Counted from the stretch's first letter, positions 11,014 to 23,640 are shown. The stretch is DNA of 64,000 bases from Ampullaceana balthica (GCA_944989445.1 CALYLW010000016.1:1824005-1888004), one strand, 5' to 3'. Notes: generated from the letters alone by a model not told the origin. Made by a program: numbers and translations.

Positions 11014-12231
11014 GGCACTGGCTCCCCCACGAGACAGCACATTCAGGACTGTTTTCATATGTTCACTGGATTCTGATTCCGTATCTTTGATCATTCAGTG
11101 CTGGTCACATATTAAATCCATTCAGACCTTTTAGTAATGATTGTCCAATCAATAATTTTGTTAAATATATACGTCGATTCAGTAATGCTCCATTTAACTG
11201 CCTAGTCAGTACTTTTCTATGAAACTTTCAGTATAGTACTTGGTCTTCAAATAGTTCCAATAAGTACTGTTTCTAAAGCTGTGCGCGCTATTTACCCTTC
11301 GTATTGTTGTAACTAGTCAATTATGTTGCGTTTATGTTTGCATTCATTTGTGTACCAAAAAGCCCGTGACGTCGCTATCTGGGGGTGGTGCTGGAAGGAA
11401 TGGGTTGAGCTCTGTCCTCGCTTTCAACACTTGGTCGAAAAATCCATCCGGGGGGCATACTAGCCACCTTCTCTCCCTTATTTACACCCCTGCCAAACGT
11501 AGCCTAAAATTTAGATGATCATTTTCAAAAAATGTGTAAGCCCTTGGTTCTTTATTGTAAATCATATTGATGTTAAAACTACTTGTTATTTGTAACAGTC
11601 CCCATCGAAATGTATTGCGCTGAAAGTAACACACTTGTTTTATCCTTCAAATCACAGCTGTCAAATACAAAATCGTTGTTAAGATTTCCAGGACACATCC
11701 ACCGAAATGACGATCCTACTGCATTTCTTCAATGTCGTTTTCAGTTCGGCGCTTACTCTGTCACATAAGATGCCTCCCTCCTCTCTCAGGCTTCTGTTTG
11801 TCCAGCCATAATCTGTCAATAGTCTGATTTGGTCAACGCTCCACCCGGGGCTGACACTCTCCCCTTCCCTTCCCTTGATTCATCTTTAAATCCTGATTTA
11901 TGCGTTCAAATCAGCCCAGCTCTTTCGTACTTTGGTCTTTTGTTAAACTCTGACAACGCCACGTCATACTGACAGTGACACCTCGTCATATGGTTACTGT
12001 CATGTGCCATCACACAGAATACGACGTCTTGTCAAAGTGATATAAAGATCATTTCCAAATATGTACTTTAATAAAACATTGAAAGTGTAATTTATTGAAA
12101 CCGGAAATTATTTTCGACCATTCAGTTATGTCACTAAAAAAGGTGGGTGGCAAAAGATGCCAGTTATCACATTATTGTTTTGCATAAATGTTGTGTATTC
12201 AATTTCAATGAATTTGGTCGTTTCCCCTCTT
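11014..12231. other. unique DNA, no gene seen
   Basis: About 1.2 kb of single-copy sequence with no convincing exon or mobile element. A 61-codon frame at 11583-11768 is unremarkable. Confidence 0.5.
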
Positions 12232-13035
12232 GGCATGTCTCACTATTACAACATGATATGTCTCATAATTACAACATGGCATGTCTCACTATTACAACAT
12301 GGCATGTCTCACTATTACAACATGGAATGTCTCACTAAAACAAGATGGCATGTCTCACTATTACAACATATGTCTCATAATTACAACATGGCCTGTCTCA
12401 CTATTACAACATGGCATGTCTCACTATTACAACATGGCATGTCTCACTATTACAACATGGCATGTCTCACTATTACAACATGGCATGTCTCACAATTACA
12501 ACATGGCATGTCTCACAATTACAAATAACATGTCTCACAATTACAACATGGCATGTCTCACAATTACAACATATCATGTCTCACAATAACAACACATCAT
12601 GTCTCACAATTACAACATGGCATGTCTCTCTATTACAACATGGCCTGTCTCACAATTACAACATGGCCTTCTCTCTATTACAACATGGCATGTCTCTCTA
12701 TTACAACATGGCATGTCTCACTATTATAACATGGCATGTCTCTCTATTACAACATGGCCTGTCTCACTATTACAACATGGCATGTCTCACTATTACAACA
12801 TGGCATGTCTCACTATTATAACATGGCATGTCTCACTATTACAACATGGACTGTCTCACTATTATAACATGGCATGTCTCACTATTACAACATGGACTGT
12901 CTCACTATTACAACATGGCATGTCTCACTATTACAACATAAAACGTCTCACTATTATAACATAGCATGTCTCACTGTTACAAGATGTCTAACCATCCCAA
13001 CATGGCATATATCACCTTCATTTCATGGCATATCT
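12232..13035. repeat. 23-bp minisatellite, about 35 copies
   Basis: The core is CATGTCTCACTATTACAACA plus TGG. Variants include CACAATTACAACATGG, CTCTATTAC and CATGGCCTGTCTC. Several units are shortened (12365-12375, 12520-12535). The right end decays gradually into diverged copies up to about 13035. All plus frames are intermittently open; these are not genes. Confidence 0.94.
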
Positions 13036-13913
13036 CAATGTAATGAACATTGCCCGCTAGCTCTGCCCATAAACGATGCCCGTGCCCCCCTCCTCCCCCC
13101 CCAAATCTGTGTATTTAGATCAAAACTCGACCGTGACACAAGACAGCACCTTCCAAACTTCCTTCTCTGACAACATCAGCTTGTCAGCAAGGCCTCACAG
13201 AATTAACCGGTGCCAATAAATAATGGATGCCTGACAGTGAACGGGACAGACAAGTGAGCGAAGGGAGACAACTGGTGAGAACGTAACTCGGACAAGAGTC
13301 TCGTGTAACAATGTTATTTACAAAACCACAAAAAACCGGGTCATAAAAAAAATAAAAAAAATGGAACGATAATTTTTTAAAATCGTAAAATTTCCTCAAC
13401 ACATTTTATATTGTAGCGATGTTTAATTTAGTCTTAAGCGTGGGAGAAAGGAAATTTTTTATTATGTTTCCTGAAAAGATGTCCGGCGTCGAAAGCAATT
13501 GACATATTATTGTGTACATTTTAAAGCTTCTTGTTTAGTCTTTAGAATTTAAAAGAAAAAATGTTCTATTAATTCAAGCCCCATTCAGTCACCTTATGAA
13601 AACATTTTTTTAAAGCTTCAAAATTTAAATTTAGTAAAAAGGAAACTTAAATACAAATGTTGTTTTTTTCAAATTGGATATTGTGTGTGTTTGAAAAATT
13701 TAAGATAAATCCTGCTCTTACTTTAATTTACAATCCTGTAATTCAAATCCCATTTTTTAATTCCCTTTATGTCTTTTTTAAAAATGTTTTAATGCATTTA
13801 ATTGTTGTACTGTTAACTTCAAATTTTTTTGGCCTCAAAATGTTTTAAAAGTTTAAAAAACAGAGAAGGAAAAAAAAATGACTAGACATATTATATTGTG
13901 TTTGACAACTAAC
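13036..13913. other. AT-rich DNA without a recognised gene
   Basis: Poly-A and poly-T rich after 13300. No exon, RNA or repeat can be supported. Confidence 0.55.
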
Positions 13914-16138
13914 AGTAACTCACACAAGAGACGCAGGAGTAACTTTAGCAGATCACATGACTTGATCAGTAGTAACTCACACAAAAGACGCAGGAGTAAC
14001 TTTAGCAGACACCATGACTTGATCAGTAGTAACTCACACAAGAGACGCAGGAGTAACTTTAGCAGACACCATGACTTGATCAGTAGTAACTCACACAAAA
14101 GACGCAGGAGTAACTTTAGCAGAACACATGACTTGATCAGTAGTAACTCACACAAAAGACGCAGGAGTAACTTTAGCAGACACCATGACTTGATCAGTAG
14201 TAACTCACACAAAAGACGCAGGAGTAACTTTAGCAGATCACATGACTTGATCAGTAGTAACTCACACAAAAGACGCAGGAGTAACTTTAGCAGATCACAT
14301 GACTTGATCAGTAGTAACTCACACAAAAGACGCAGGAGTAACTTTAGCAGATCACATGACTTGATCAGTAGTAACTCACACAAAAGACGCAGGAGTAACT
14401 TTAGCAGATCACATGACTTGATCAGTAGTAACTCACACAAAAGACGCAGGAGTAACTTTAGCAGATCACATGACTTGATCAGTAGTAACTCACACAAAAG
14501 ACGCAGGAGTAACTTTAGCAGATCACATGACTTGATCAGTAGTAACTCACACAAAAGACGCAGGAGTAACTTTAGCAGATCACATGACTTGATCAGTAGT
14601 AACTCACACAAAAGACGCAGGAGTAACTTTAGCAGATCACATGACTTGACCAGTAGTAACTCACACAAAAGACGCAGGAGTAACTTTAGCAGACCACATG
14701 ACTTGATCAGTAGTAACTCACACAAAAGACGCAGGAGTAACTTTAGCAGACACCATGACTTGATCAGTAGTAACTCACACAAGAGACGCAGGAGTAACTT
14801 TAGCAGACACCATGACTTGATCAGTAGTAACTCACACAAAAGACGCAGGAGTAAGTTTAGCAGATCACATGACTTGATCAGTAGTAACTCACACAAGAGA
14901 CGCAGGAGTAACTTTAGCAGACACCATGACTTGATCAGTAGTAACTCCCACAAAAGACGCAGGAGTAACTTTAGCAGATCACATGACTTGATCAGTAGTA
15001 ACTCACACAAAAGACGCAGGAGTAACTTTAGCAGATCACATGACTTGATCAGTAGTAACTCACACAAAAGACGCAGGAGTAACTTTAGCAGATCACATGA
15101 CTTGATCAGTAGTAACTCACACAAAACACGCAGGAGTAACTTTAGCAGATCACATGACTTGATCAGTAGTAACTCACACAAAAGACGCAGGAGTAACTTT
15201 AGCAGATCACATGACTTGATCAGTAGTAACTCACACAAAAGACGCAGGAGTAACTTTAGCAGATCACATGACTTGATCAGTAGTAACTCACACAAAAGAC
15301 GCAGGAGTAACTTTAGCAGATCACATGACTTGATCAGTAGTAACTCCCACAAAAGACGCAGGAGTAACTTTAGCAGATCACATGACTTGATCAGTAGTAA
15401 CTCACACAAAAGACGCAGGAGTAACTTTAGCAGATCACATGACTTGATCAGTAGTAACTCACACAAAAGACGCAGGAGTAACTTTAGCAGATCACATGAC
15501 TTGATCAGTAGTAACTCACACAAAAGACGCAGGAGTAACTTTAGCAGATCACATGACTTGATCAGTAGTAACTCACACAAAAGACGCAGGAGTAACTTTA
15601 GCAGATCACATGACTTGATCAGTAGTAACTCACACAAAAGACGCAGGAGTAACTTTAGCAGATCACATGACTTGATCAGTAGTAACTCACACAAAAGACG
15701 CAGGAGTAACTTTAGCAGATCACATGACTTGATCAGTAGTAACTCACACAAAAGACGCAGGAGTAACTTTAGCAGATCACATGACTTGACCAGTAGTAAC
15801 TCACACAAAAGACGCAGGAGTAACTTTAGCAGATCACATGACTTGATCAGTAGTAACTCACACAAAAGACGCAGGAGTAACTTTAGCAGATCACATGACT
15901 TGACCAGTAGTAACTCACACAAAAGACGCAGGAGTAACTTTAGCAGACCACATGACTTGATCAGTAGTAACTCACACAAAAGAGGCAGGAATAACTTGAG
16001 TAGATCACATGACTTGACCAGTAGTAACTCACACAAAAGACGCAGGAGTAACTTTAGCTGATCACATGACTTGACCAGTAATGACTCACACAAAAGACGC
16101 AGGAGTAAGTTTAGCAGATCACATGACTTGATCAGTAG
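13914..16138. repeat. 57-bp minisatellite, 39 copies, open on both strands
   Basis: The unit is AGTAACTCACACAAAAGACG, then CAGGAGTAACTTTAGCAGAT, then CACATGACTTGATCAGT. The period is exactly 57 bp (19 codons). A 727-codon plus frame (13878-16061) encodes a Ser/Arg/His repeat SNSHKRRRSNFSRSHDLIS. A 769-codon minus frame (13853-16162) encodes a Leu-rich repeat. Frequent unit differences change the plus-frame amino acid (S/H/P/T at AGATCA, AGACAC, AGACCA or AGAACA; I/T at ATC/ACC; N/K), and a stop appears at about 16060. This is not the pattern expected under selection for protein. Coding cannot be excluded but is unlikely. Confidence 0.93.
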
Positions 16139-17401
16139 AGATATCTTCCGAGATAAGTTCAAACAATTTCAGAAGAAAGAAACATTCCATCAAATATTCT
16201 CTTTATCCAGAATTTTAGCATCAAAATGTCGATTTACCGGAATTTTAACATTAAAATATTTGCATCCCTTACTATCAAGTTCTAGATTCACCTACTTTTC
16301 CCTAAATGGTTGAAATTCATATTTCTACTACTTCGTCCAAACGGCTAATAATTTATGTTTCAACTTCTTCATATGAAAATGTTAAAATTGATGCTATACT
16401 TTTTTGCATGCCAAAATAATGCATTTTATGCTTGAAATAGTTGCATTATAAATAGCGAAAACTCGTGATTCGACCAAGTGCAAATTCAAAACTTTCAAGT
16501 CAGCTAAGGACCGTTTCAAACATCAGCCTCACTAAAGACATCAATATTTCAAAGTTTCGTTTGGTGCTCTTTCTTTGTCTCCTTCTACCGCCAAAGTCCC
16601 ACTCACAATTACTGGTGAGAAATGAACCAGTCACACCGAAACCATTTCTGGACTACCACTAACACCAAAAATCACTCTCTGTATGAGCTTCAGGGGGCGT
16701 GAAAAGATAAATTTTTCTTTCAAATAAAATCTGCTCTCCGTTTACAACACAAAAATGATTTTTGTTGAATTGTTTAAATTTCAATAGAAGAACTCGCTAA
16801 AATTTTCAATTTCGATTCTTCCCCCACCGAAAATTTTTTTTTATTTTACATTGTCAAGGTTCTATGCCTTATGAAGTGACGAATTTTTATAAAAGAAAGA
16901 ATTTGCAACTATTTTCTCCTCTCTGGCCATCGCCATCATTCTGTGAAGTTAACTACCAACCACACTCACGAATTCTTCGACGCTGGAGATACGACTTACG
17001 CCACATGCTAAGACCTATTTCAAGTTTACCAAAAGCCGGCAAAATAACTGCATCCCTATGGGTCAAGTTAATTTTTGCAGTAATTTATTTTAAATTTGCT
17101 TCATACAAATTGATATCGATCTTTAACCTTTCCTCTGGAGTCATTATATAATATCAAAAATAGATTACGAAAGTCAGAAGTGCTTATTACACTATTTCCA
17201 CAGTTATATTTTGTTAACGAATGAAATTTCCTGGACATGCAAAAAGTACGTATATTGTAAATTATTATTTTTTAAAACATTATCACAGGTTACTTTCGTA
17301 CCATCAAATAATAAAAAAAAAGAAATAGCAATTACTTTTTAAAAAAATATACAAATTGAGATATCCCGGTGATAATATGCTACCCTTCCTTGGTATGACG
17401 T
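16139..17401. other. AT-rich DNA without a recognised gene
   Basis: Short frames at 16465-16662 and 16864-17151 lack domains and splice context. Nothing else noticed. Confidence 0.5.
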
Positions 17402-17690
17402 GGGGACGCGGTGGTCGAGTGGCAGCGCACTGGACTGTCGTACCGATGGTCACGGGTTCGAATCCGTGTGAAGGCAAGGGTTTGTTCCCGGGGCCTAGGG
17501 CGTCCCTGAGTCACCCCGCTCCGAATGGGTACCTAACACTACATGTAGTTAGGCGGCTGGGTAATGTGTGGAACCCACAAAGCCGTGGCCTGTGAATGCT
17601 GCATCACTTGCCAACAGATCATCTGTCATGGTCTGTGGACGCAACTATCTTCTGCATAGAAGGAGCGTCTGTATAGATAAGATAAGATAA
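17402..17690 (+). mobile_element. tRNA-derived SINE, full-length copy (family 1)
   Basis: The head has a canonical RNA polymerase III A box, TGGTCGAGTGG (17412-17422), and B box, GGTTCGAATCC (17455-17465). The body contains TTAGGCGGCTGGGTAATG and the tail is a GATAA repeat. The 5-bp word GACGT flanks both ends (17397-17401 and 17691-17695) and may be a short target-site duplication. Four further copies or fragments lie at 25888, 29288, 30554 and 31575. It is presumably moved by a LINE, which I do not see here. Confidence 0.88.
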
Positions 17691-18897
17691 GACGTACTAT
17701 CACAATTTTTATAAAGTTGTTCTCATGATAGAAGGTTATTCGTAAAGGCCTATAGACAGGTTGGTAGAGAATGGAACAAGACGATTTCAAATGATCTCAG
17801 GATGACAAGGTTTGACAGACCCTGTAAAGGGGGCATAATTCTGTATGGCTAATGTGTATTTTTACTGGACATTTGAATATGAGACGACATTTCAACCATT
17901 GTATTTTATCTAATAATCCGAGGTGATGTCTGTCAATGGTGTGGTTGAAAAAATACTTTAGCTATTTATTACTCATGTTGGCAGATGCTATTTTCTTAAT
18001 TTTTTTACGGTTGAAAAAGAAATTGTTGATTAATTAATTTAAAAAAAAATTAGATTAGGAAAATATTTAGTGTTTAATTCATGAATTAAATATAACAGTT
18101 GTATTTACAAAGTTTCGTTTACCCACATTTTATGTGTAACGAGAGAAAAAAGTTTTAGTGAGTTCTAATATATTCTTTGACAATACGTTTTTGTAGGAAA
18201 AATTTAGTTTATTTGCAGGATTATAATATATTAATAGGAATTTTGGGTGTGATTTACAATTGTGTTTTCTATAGAAATTAAAATAATAAAAAAGATATAT
18301 ATATATTAATATAAGAATAAAATATAGGTCTGGGTTAAAATCCCCAGCGAAGCCACTGATACAGAGAGCTTCTGATTCCCGCCTCGTCGGCTTATTCATC
18401 AACACACGGTTTTGAAGGCTTATCAATAGATGACACATTTCCCAAGACCTCCCATCGATGCGCTTGACAAGATTACGACATGTACCAAGAGTGCAGGAAA
18501 GCGATATCCAATTTGAATTTTAAAAAAAAATCAAATCATCGATAAATAAAAATCTGCACTTTTAGTTCATTGTATCTAAGTGATAACAAAGTGCGAATGT
18601 ATATTTGGATCATACATGTTTCTTACACAATGATAAAACATTATGGTAGACAGGACACATTTTAAAACATTTGGATAATTTAATCTCATATACGGCTTAT
18701 TTAAAACAAGAAAGAACATAAATAAATCGAATTCTTGAATATTTCATAATTAGGAGATAAAAAATGCACTATGATATCGATTGTCTGCCATTAAAAACAA
18801 ACTAGTTGTACTTGGGCCCGTAAGCGTGTTGTCTTGAACATTGTTTCGAGTTAAGTTTTCGCATTAGCTAAGCTATCTGAAGTAATTTAGGAAGTAT
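17691..18897. other. AT-rich DNA, no gene seen
   Basis: Single-copy-looking AT-rich sequence. A 102-codon minus frame at 18130-18438 is compositionally driven and has no domain. Confidence 0.5.
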
Positions 18898-19287
18898 CAG
18901 AGGCGGCGTTAGGTACGCGCGAGGCCTGGTGCAACAATGACCCCGCGGGGCCAGAGTACTGGTAACGATCGCGAACTACCGATATGCCCAAAAGGTCATA
19001 ATATCTTGATTATATCAATTCTTGCGCAAACTCAATATCTTCCGGCTCTTTTGTTACTAAAATATATTTATGTTCGCGTTTAATGAACAATGGTTTCTTT
19101 TCGAAAAATACCGTAACGACTTACGTTAAAATGCAATTTATTGTACAAGGCAATATTTCAAATGCATGTTTCTAATCGCAAGTGCATTGTGACTGTGTAC
19201 ATAACTTGGACGAAATATTCTCAAGTCTGAAACGCGGGGCCCCCCTAAGCGCGGGGCCCAAGCTGCCACCCCCAAAGGCCGTTCCTG
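18898..19287. mobile_element. old non-autonomous hAT-like relic
   Basis: The left end starts CAGAGGCGGCGTTAGG. The right end ends CCAAAGGCCGTTCCTG, whose reverse complement CAGGAACGGCCTTTGG matches the left end at about 11 of 16 positions. The flanking 8-mers GGAAGTAT and GGAATAAT agree at 6 of 8, consistent with a decayed hAT 8-bp duplication. GC-rich words CGCGGGGCCC lie near both ends. No transposase remains. Confidence 0.42.
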
Positions 19288-20104
19288 GGAATAATGATTA
19301 TAAAGGTTCTGGAATAAGCAAGCCAGCCATGGCAGCTAGAAATAATCCGACAAACAACAACGGCGGCGATGTGAACAAGCAACGTTAAAACTTGGCCATG
19401 TACTCAAATAGCGAACTTTACCTTTGTAAGAAATACACTAAACACTTCAACCACCTTGATAGTCCATGGAACCACACAGCAGTTAAAGCCCCTGAAATAT
19501 ATGTTTATTTAACACGCGATCTTTATACAGAATACATATTACATTCAGGAAAATAAAAATAAAAAAAATGACTCTCCAATATCGCTTCTTATAGTTTTAA
19601 AAATGTCACAAAGCGAAGAATTTCGTAAAATTTTCTGGTTTATGAATTTGTGAGGTAATCTTTTGTGTTGGCAAAGTTGTCACACACAACTGATAGTCCT
19701 CTTTCTATTGTTAATTGGTGTGATAAATACTGAAATCGTGTCAACATTTGTACAGTATACATTAGTTTGTCTGCAAAATTTTACACATTTCACGAATGCC
19801 CATATAGCAATAAAGTATATTATTTGATTAATTATATAAGTAGGCCTACTCCTCACAATATAAAGTATATTTCTCAGCAATGCTTGAAAAGTTAAGAACC
19901 GCGTAAGCCAAGTGATATCATTCAGTATTCCAAAGATTAAGGATTCACATACAGAAAATGAATTATTTTATTTAATTTTTTTAGCATCCACTGCTACTTT
20001 GTATAAATTTACATTTAAAAAACTCCACTATTTAAAATTAATATAAACTAACATATCACCCGTCAAAAATGATGGAAGTTTTTCAAAATAAATACACATC
20101 AGAT
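19288..20104. other. AT-rich DNA, no gene seen
   Basis: No exon, RNA gene or recognisable transposon. Confidence 0.5.
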
Positions 20105-20600
20105 TAAAAAAACAAACCCGTAAAAACAAAGTTTTTGACTATAAATCCCTTATATATGAGTCATAACTAACAGTATTGATTATTTTCAAACGCGACAACC
20201 ATTTACAGACTTAATCTGTCTTAACTCAACTCTGCTTCATAACCCTAAAGGGGGGGGCGAGTTCAGCATGACACGTAAAATGTAAACAAAATCACGCCGG
20301 TACTTCGATGGGTCGCGTCAACACGCGAACTGAGATCTAACGTGAAAAAAAACAACAATAACAAACCGAGAATTTGAATTACATACATAAGGATAAACTA
20401 AAAAATGCATTAGTTTAATTACGGTACGTTATATCGATCTGAAATTTTGATACGATGCATTATTAGGTGAGACGGGTACATGTACCAAATTTCAGCTCGA
20501 TCGAATTACGGGAAGTGGGTCATTTTTTACTTTTCTTTTTCCGCCCGACGTACGAAGAGATGACGACAGACAAGATTTTGAAGTTAATATAAGGGATTTA
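20105..20600. mobile_element. about 500-bp repeat family, copy A
   Basis: An interspersed element of unknown class. A leader AAACAAAGTTTTTGACTA precedes TAAATCCCTTATAT (from 20142), and the unit ends ATATAAGGGATTTA, the exact reverse complement, so 14-bp terminal inverted repeats are present. The interior carries CGATCTGAAATTTTGATAC and AAATTTCAGCTCGATCG. There is no coding capacity. Copy B follows head-to-tail. Confidence 0.7.
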
Positions 20601-21155
20601 AAAAAACAAACCCGAAAAACAAAGTTTTTGACTATAAATCCCTTATATATGAGACATAACTAACAGTATTGATTATTTTCAAACGCGACAAACATTTACA
20701 GACTGAATCTGTCTTTACTCAACTTTGCTTCACAACCCTGGGGGTGGGTGGGGGGGGGGAGATGGGAAAAGTCTGGTCACCGATTCGCTTGACCGAGCTC
20801 AGCGTGACACGTAAAATGTAAACAAAAGCACGCCGGTACTTCGATGGGTCGCGTCAACGCGTCAACTCAAACTCTAACGTGGGAAAAAAACAATAACAAA
20901 CAGTGAATTTGAATTACATACGTTATATAAGGATAAACTAAAAATGCATTAATTTTATTACGGTACATTTGATCGATCTGAAATTTTGATACATTGCATT
21001 GTTAGGTGAGACGGGTCCGTGTGCCAAATTTCAGCTCGATCGGATCACGGGAAGTGGGTCATTTTTTACTTTTGTTTTTCCGCCCGCCCGCCCAAGACAG
21101 ACAGAGAGAGATGACGACAGACAGAGACGGCGGTGAAGTTAATATAAGTGATTTA
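20601..21155. mobile_element. about 500-bp repeat family, copy B (tandem to A)
   Basis: Same order of landmarks as copy A: the leader, TAAATCCCTTATAT from 20635, CGCCGGTACTTCGATGGGTC, GATCTGAAATTTTGATAC, AAATTTCAGCTCGATCG, and the end ATATAAGTGATTTA (one change from the inverted repeat). It differs in having a G-rich insert near 20740-20765 and GACAGACAGAGAGAGATGA near the end. The direct junction with copy A suggests a dimer. Confidence 0.7.
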
Positions 21156-21358
21156 AAAATAACCTAATACAGCACTTTCATTAATTTTATTTATTTGTAT
21201 TTGATTCATTTATTATCATATTGAACAATTTTAAGCGGACCGTTCGAAAAGTGTTATTTTTGGTGCAGTAATTTGGTGCGCTGCTTTCTAAAATATGAAA
21301 ATCCTTACATTACAACCATACAGAAGACGGGAATTATGTATATTGATAGTTGATATAA

Positions 21359-21859
21359 TTAAAAAAAAACATGTAAAAAAAACAAAGTTTTTGACTATAA
21401 ATCCTTTATATACGAGACATCACTAAACGAATTTTCATTATAATACGCAGCGCTAGACAATACAAAAACACAAAATTTTAGTTATGTCTCGTAAAACATG
21501 TTTTATAAAATGCGCACCGATCGGGAATATATTTATAAAAAGTATTGTCAATATAATACGCACTTTACGCGCGACAGGAAAGGCTGTTCAATATAATTCG
21601 CACCACGACACTCTAGCACAAAAATTAACATGCTACATAGAGATAAATAGAGATAATCTTTAAAAAATCATTAATTTAAATACGTACATTCGATATATCT
21701 GAAATTTTGATAAATCAATTTTATCACCACCACGAGTCTGCCTGCTAAATTTCAGCTCGCCAGCATATGGGAAGTTGGTTAAAAATCGATTCAAACTTTT
21801 TTCGGCAAGCAAACAATCAAGGGCTCAAACAGACACCACAAGTTAATATAAAGGATTTA
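21359..21859. mobile_element. about 500-bp repeat family, diverged copy C
   Basis: Starts with the same leader and TAAATCCTTTATAT (21398) and ends ATATAAAGGATTTA. The changes at the two ends are complementary, so the inverted repeat is preserved. The interior is more diverged but keeps TCTGAAATTTTGATAAAT and CTAAATTTCAGCTCGCC. Confidence 0.62.
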
Positions 21860-22421
21860 AATTAAACAAGCACGTTTTCTTAATCTTAGCATGTGTTTTT
21901 GTGTGTGTTCCTAACAAAATTATTTAATATCAGTTTCTTTATGACATTGTATTAACAACGGACAACTGAACTCGTGCCCCTGAACTTGAAATCCCTACAC
22001 ATTTTATATTGACGTGCCAAAGCGAAGTCCCATGAAGAAGATTTAAAACATTCCACATTGATTCCACTATGACGCCTGGCCCTCGTAAAAATTCATATGG
22101 TAGATTACTAGAAAGATTACTGCGATAGTTCGTCTTGTGTTTAGTTCACTTCACTCTATCTCTTTAGTTCACTACGTTCTAGTATCAGGTCGTTCCCAGT
22201 TCACTTTACCCGAGTGCGACCATCTACCAAACGGGCTAGAATCCGCTTAGCCCCCAATAATGCACCACTGGTTAATGGAATAGAAAAAAAAACCTTTGGT
22301 GAGAGAACCATTCGTCTTACTTTGTCACTGACGTTCATTGTGCACTAGAACGGCACCAGAATTGCATGGAAATAAATCTGGGATGTTTTATTGATGTTGA
22401 GACAATGAGTTGGTAAGGGTG
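21860..22421. other. unique DNA, no gene seen
   Basis: Nothing supportable. The word TTTAGTTCACT occurs twice near 22140-22170. Confidence 0.5.
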
Positions 22422-22555
22422 GCTGAGTGTTGGTAGGTGAGTGTATGTGGGTGAGTGTATGTGGGTGAGTGTATATGGGTGAGTGTTGGTTGGTGAGTGT
22501 ATGTGGGTGAGTGTATGTGGGTGAGTGTTGGTAGGTGAGTGTATGTGGATGAATT
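22422..22555. repeat. 14-bp GT-rich minisatellite
   Basis: Degenerate GGTGAGTGTATGTG units alternate with GTGAGTGTTGGTAG variants, about nine copies. Confidence 0.85.
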
Positions 22556-22907
22556 TTGGGTCGGCGAGGACTGGGGTGTGGTGTGATGGTTATATGAACA
22601 CAGGATGATGTTAATTTGAAATCATACTTGGATGCAGTTAAACGACAGGTCTAGATATGATGTCATGCGTTTTTAAGGGGGGGGTGTACATACTGTTTTA
22701 GGGTTGTCTGTTATGCTAGGGAATATGTCAGGGATGTCTAAAGTCCGGCCATCAAGCCAGACAAGGCAGGCTGTTAAATTTAACTAGCCGCAACTTCGTC
22801 TTACATAATGAATTGACTAACGTAATATTTCTGCAACAACATTAGATCTATATTGATCAGAAGAATCTACATTTTTTTTGCTGTTTTGAGAACGTGAAAT
22901 AATTTTT
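22556..22907. other. unique DNA, no gene seen
   Basis: G-run at about 22677-22683. No exon or repeat noticed. Confidence 0.5.
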
Positions 22908-23365
22908 AATAAATAGAAGTAAAAAAAAGATTTTTAAAAACCACGTTTTTAGAAGCGGACTAAAAAGAAGAAAATAATTTAAAACTTGTAAGTTCAAGTA
23001 CTTCAATTTAATATGTCTAAAAATGTGGGGCGGGCGCTTATGAGGTTTAACATATGCGGTTCACTCATTCTCTCACTTATAGATCTCTCTCATTTGCCTT
23101 CTAAATTAGAAATCTTTAATTTTTATACCAAACACACACCCCACGTTTTTAGTCATATTAAATGGAAGTACTTGAACTTACAAGTTTTAACTTATTTTCT
23201 TCTTTTTAGTCCGCTTCTAAAAACGTGGTTTTTTAAAATCTTTTTTTTTACTTCTATTTATTTTATTCTTTTTAGTCCACTTCTAACAACCTGGTTCTTA
23301 AAAATATTTTTTTACCTCTATTTATTTTACCAAACACCTCACAAGCGCCCGCCCAACGTTTTAAA
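22908..23365. repeat. nested inverted repeat (foldback structure)
   Basis: The arm at 22908-23014 (GAAGTAAAAAAAAGATTTTT, AGAAGCGGACTAAAAAGAAG, TTGTAAGTTCAAGTACTTC) is matched in reverse complement at 23154-23262. A second, diverged direct copy of part of the right arm follows at 23264-23331. A second inverted pair is offset to the right: GTGGGGCGGGCGCTTATGAG at about 23023 pairs with CTCACAAGCGCCCGCCCAAC at about 23338. No coding region is contained. It could be a foldback transposon or a rearranged MITE. Confidence 0.72.
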
Positions 23366-23375
23366 AACATTGTGA

Positions 23376-23640
23376 TGTGGTCACGGGGCGAACTCACGGA
23401 TGTCAACAAAAGCCGACGGTACAGATGCTTTTATATAGACTATAGATAAACTTAAAAGTTCAATAATTTAATAACGGTACATTTGATCGATCTGAAATTT
23501 TGATACAATGCATTGTCATCCAAGATCTATCTGTGGTAAAATTTTCAGATCTCTAGGACCATCAGAAGTGGTTCAATTTTACGTTGGCAGATTTGAAAAA
23601 ATCTTGGACAAACAAACAAACAATGCCCAACGAAAGCGAA
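23376..23640. mobile_element. about 500-bp repeat family, partial copy D
   Basis: Retains the interior landmarks of copies A-C (GGTACATTTGATCGATCTG, AAATTTTGATACAATGCATT, a TTTTCAGATCTC homologue of the AAATTTCAGCTCG motif) but lacks both inverted-repeat ends. Ends in an (ACAA)n tract. Confidence 0.55.

Noticed and set aside
17356..17595. 79-codon protein overlapping the SINE
   Set aside because: It is the translated SINE; the same peptide appears from the other SINE copies.
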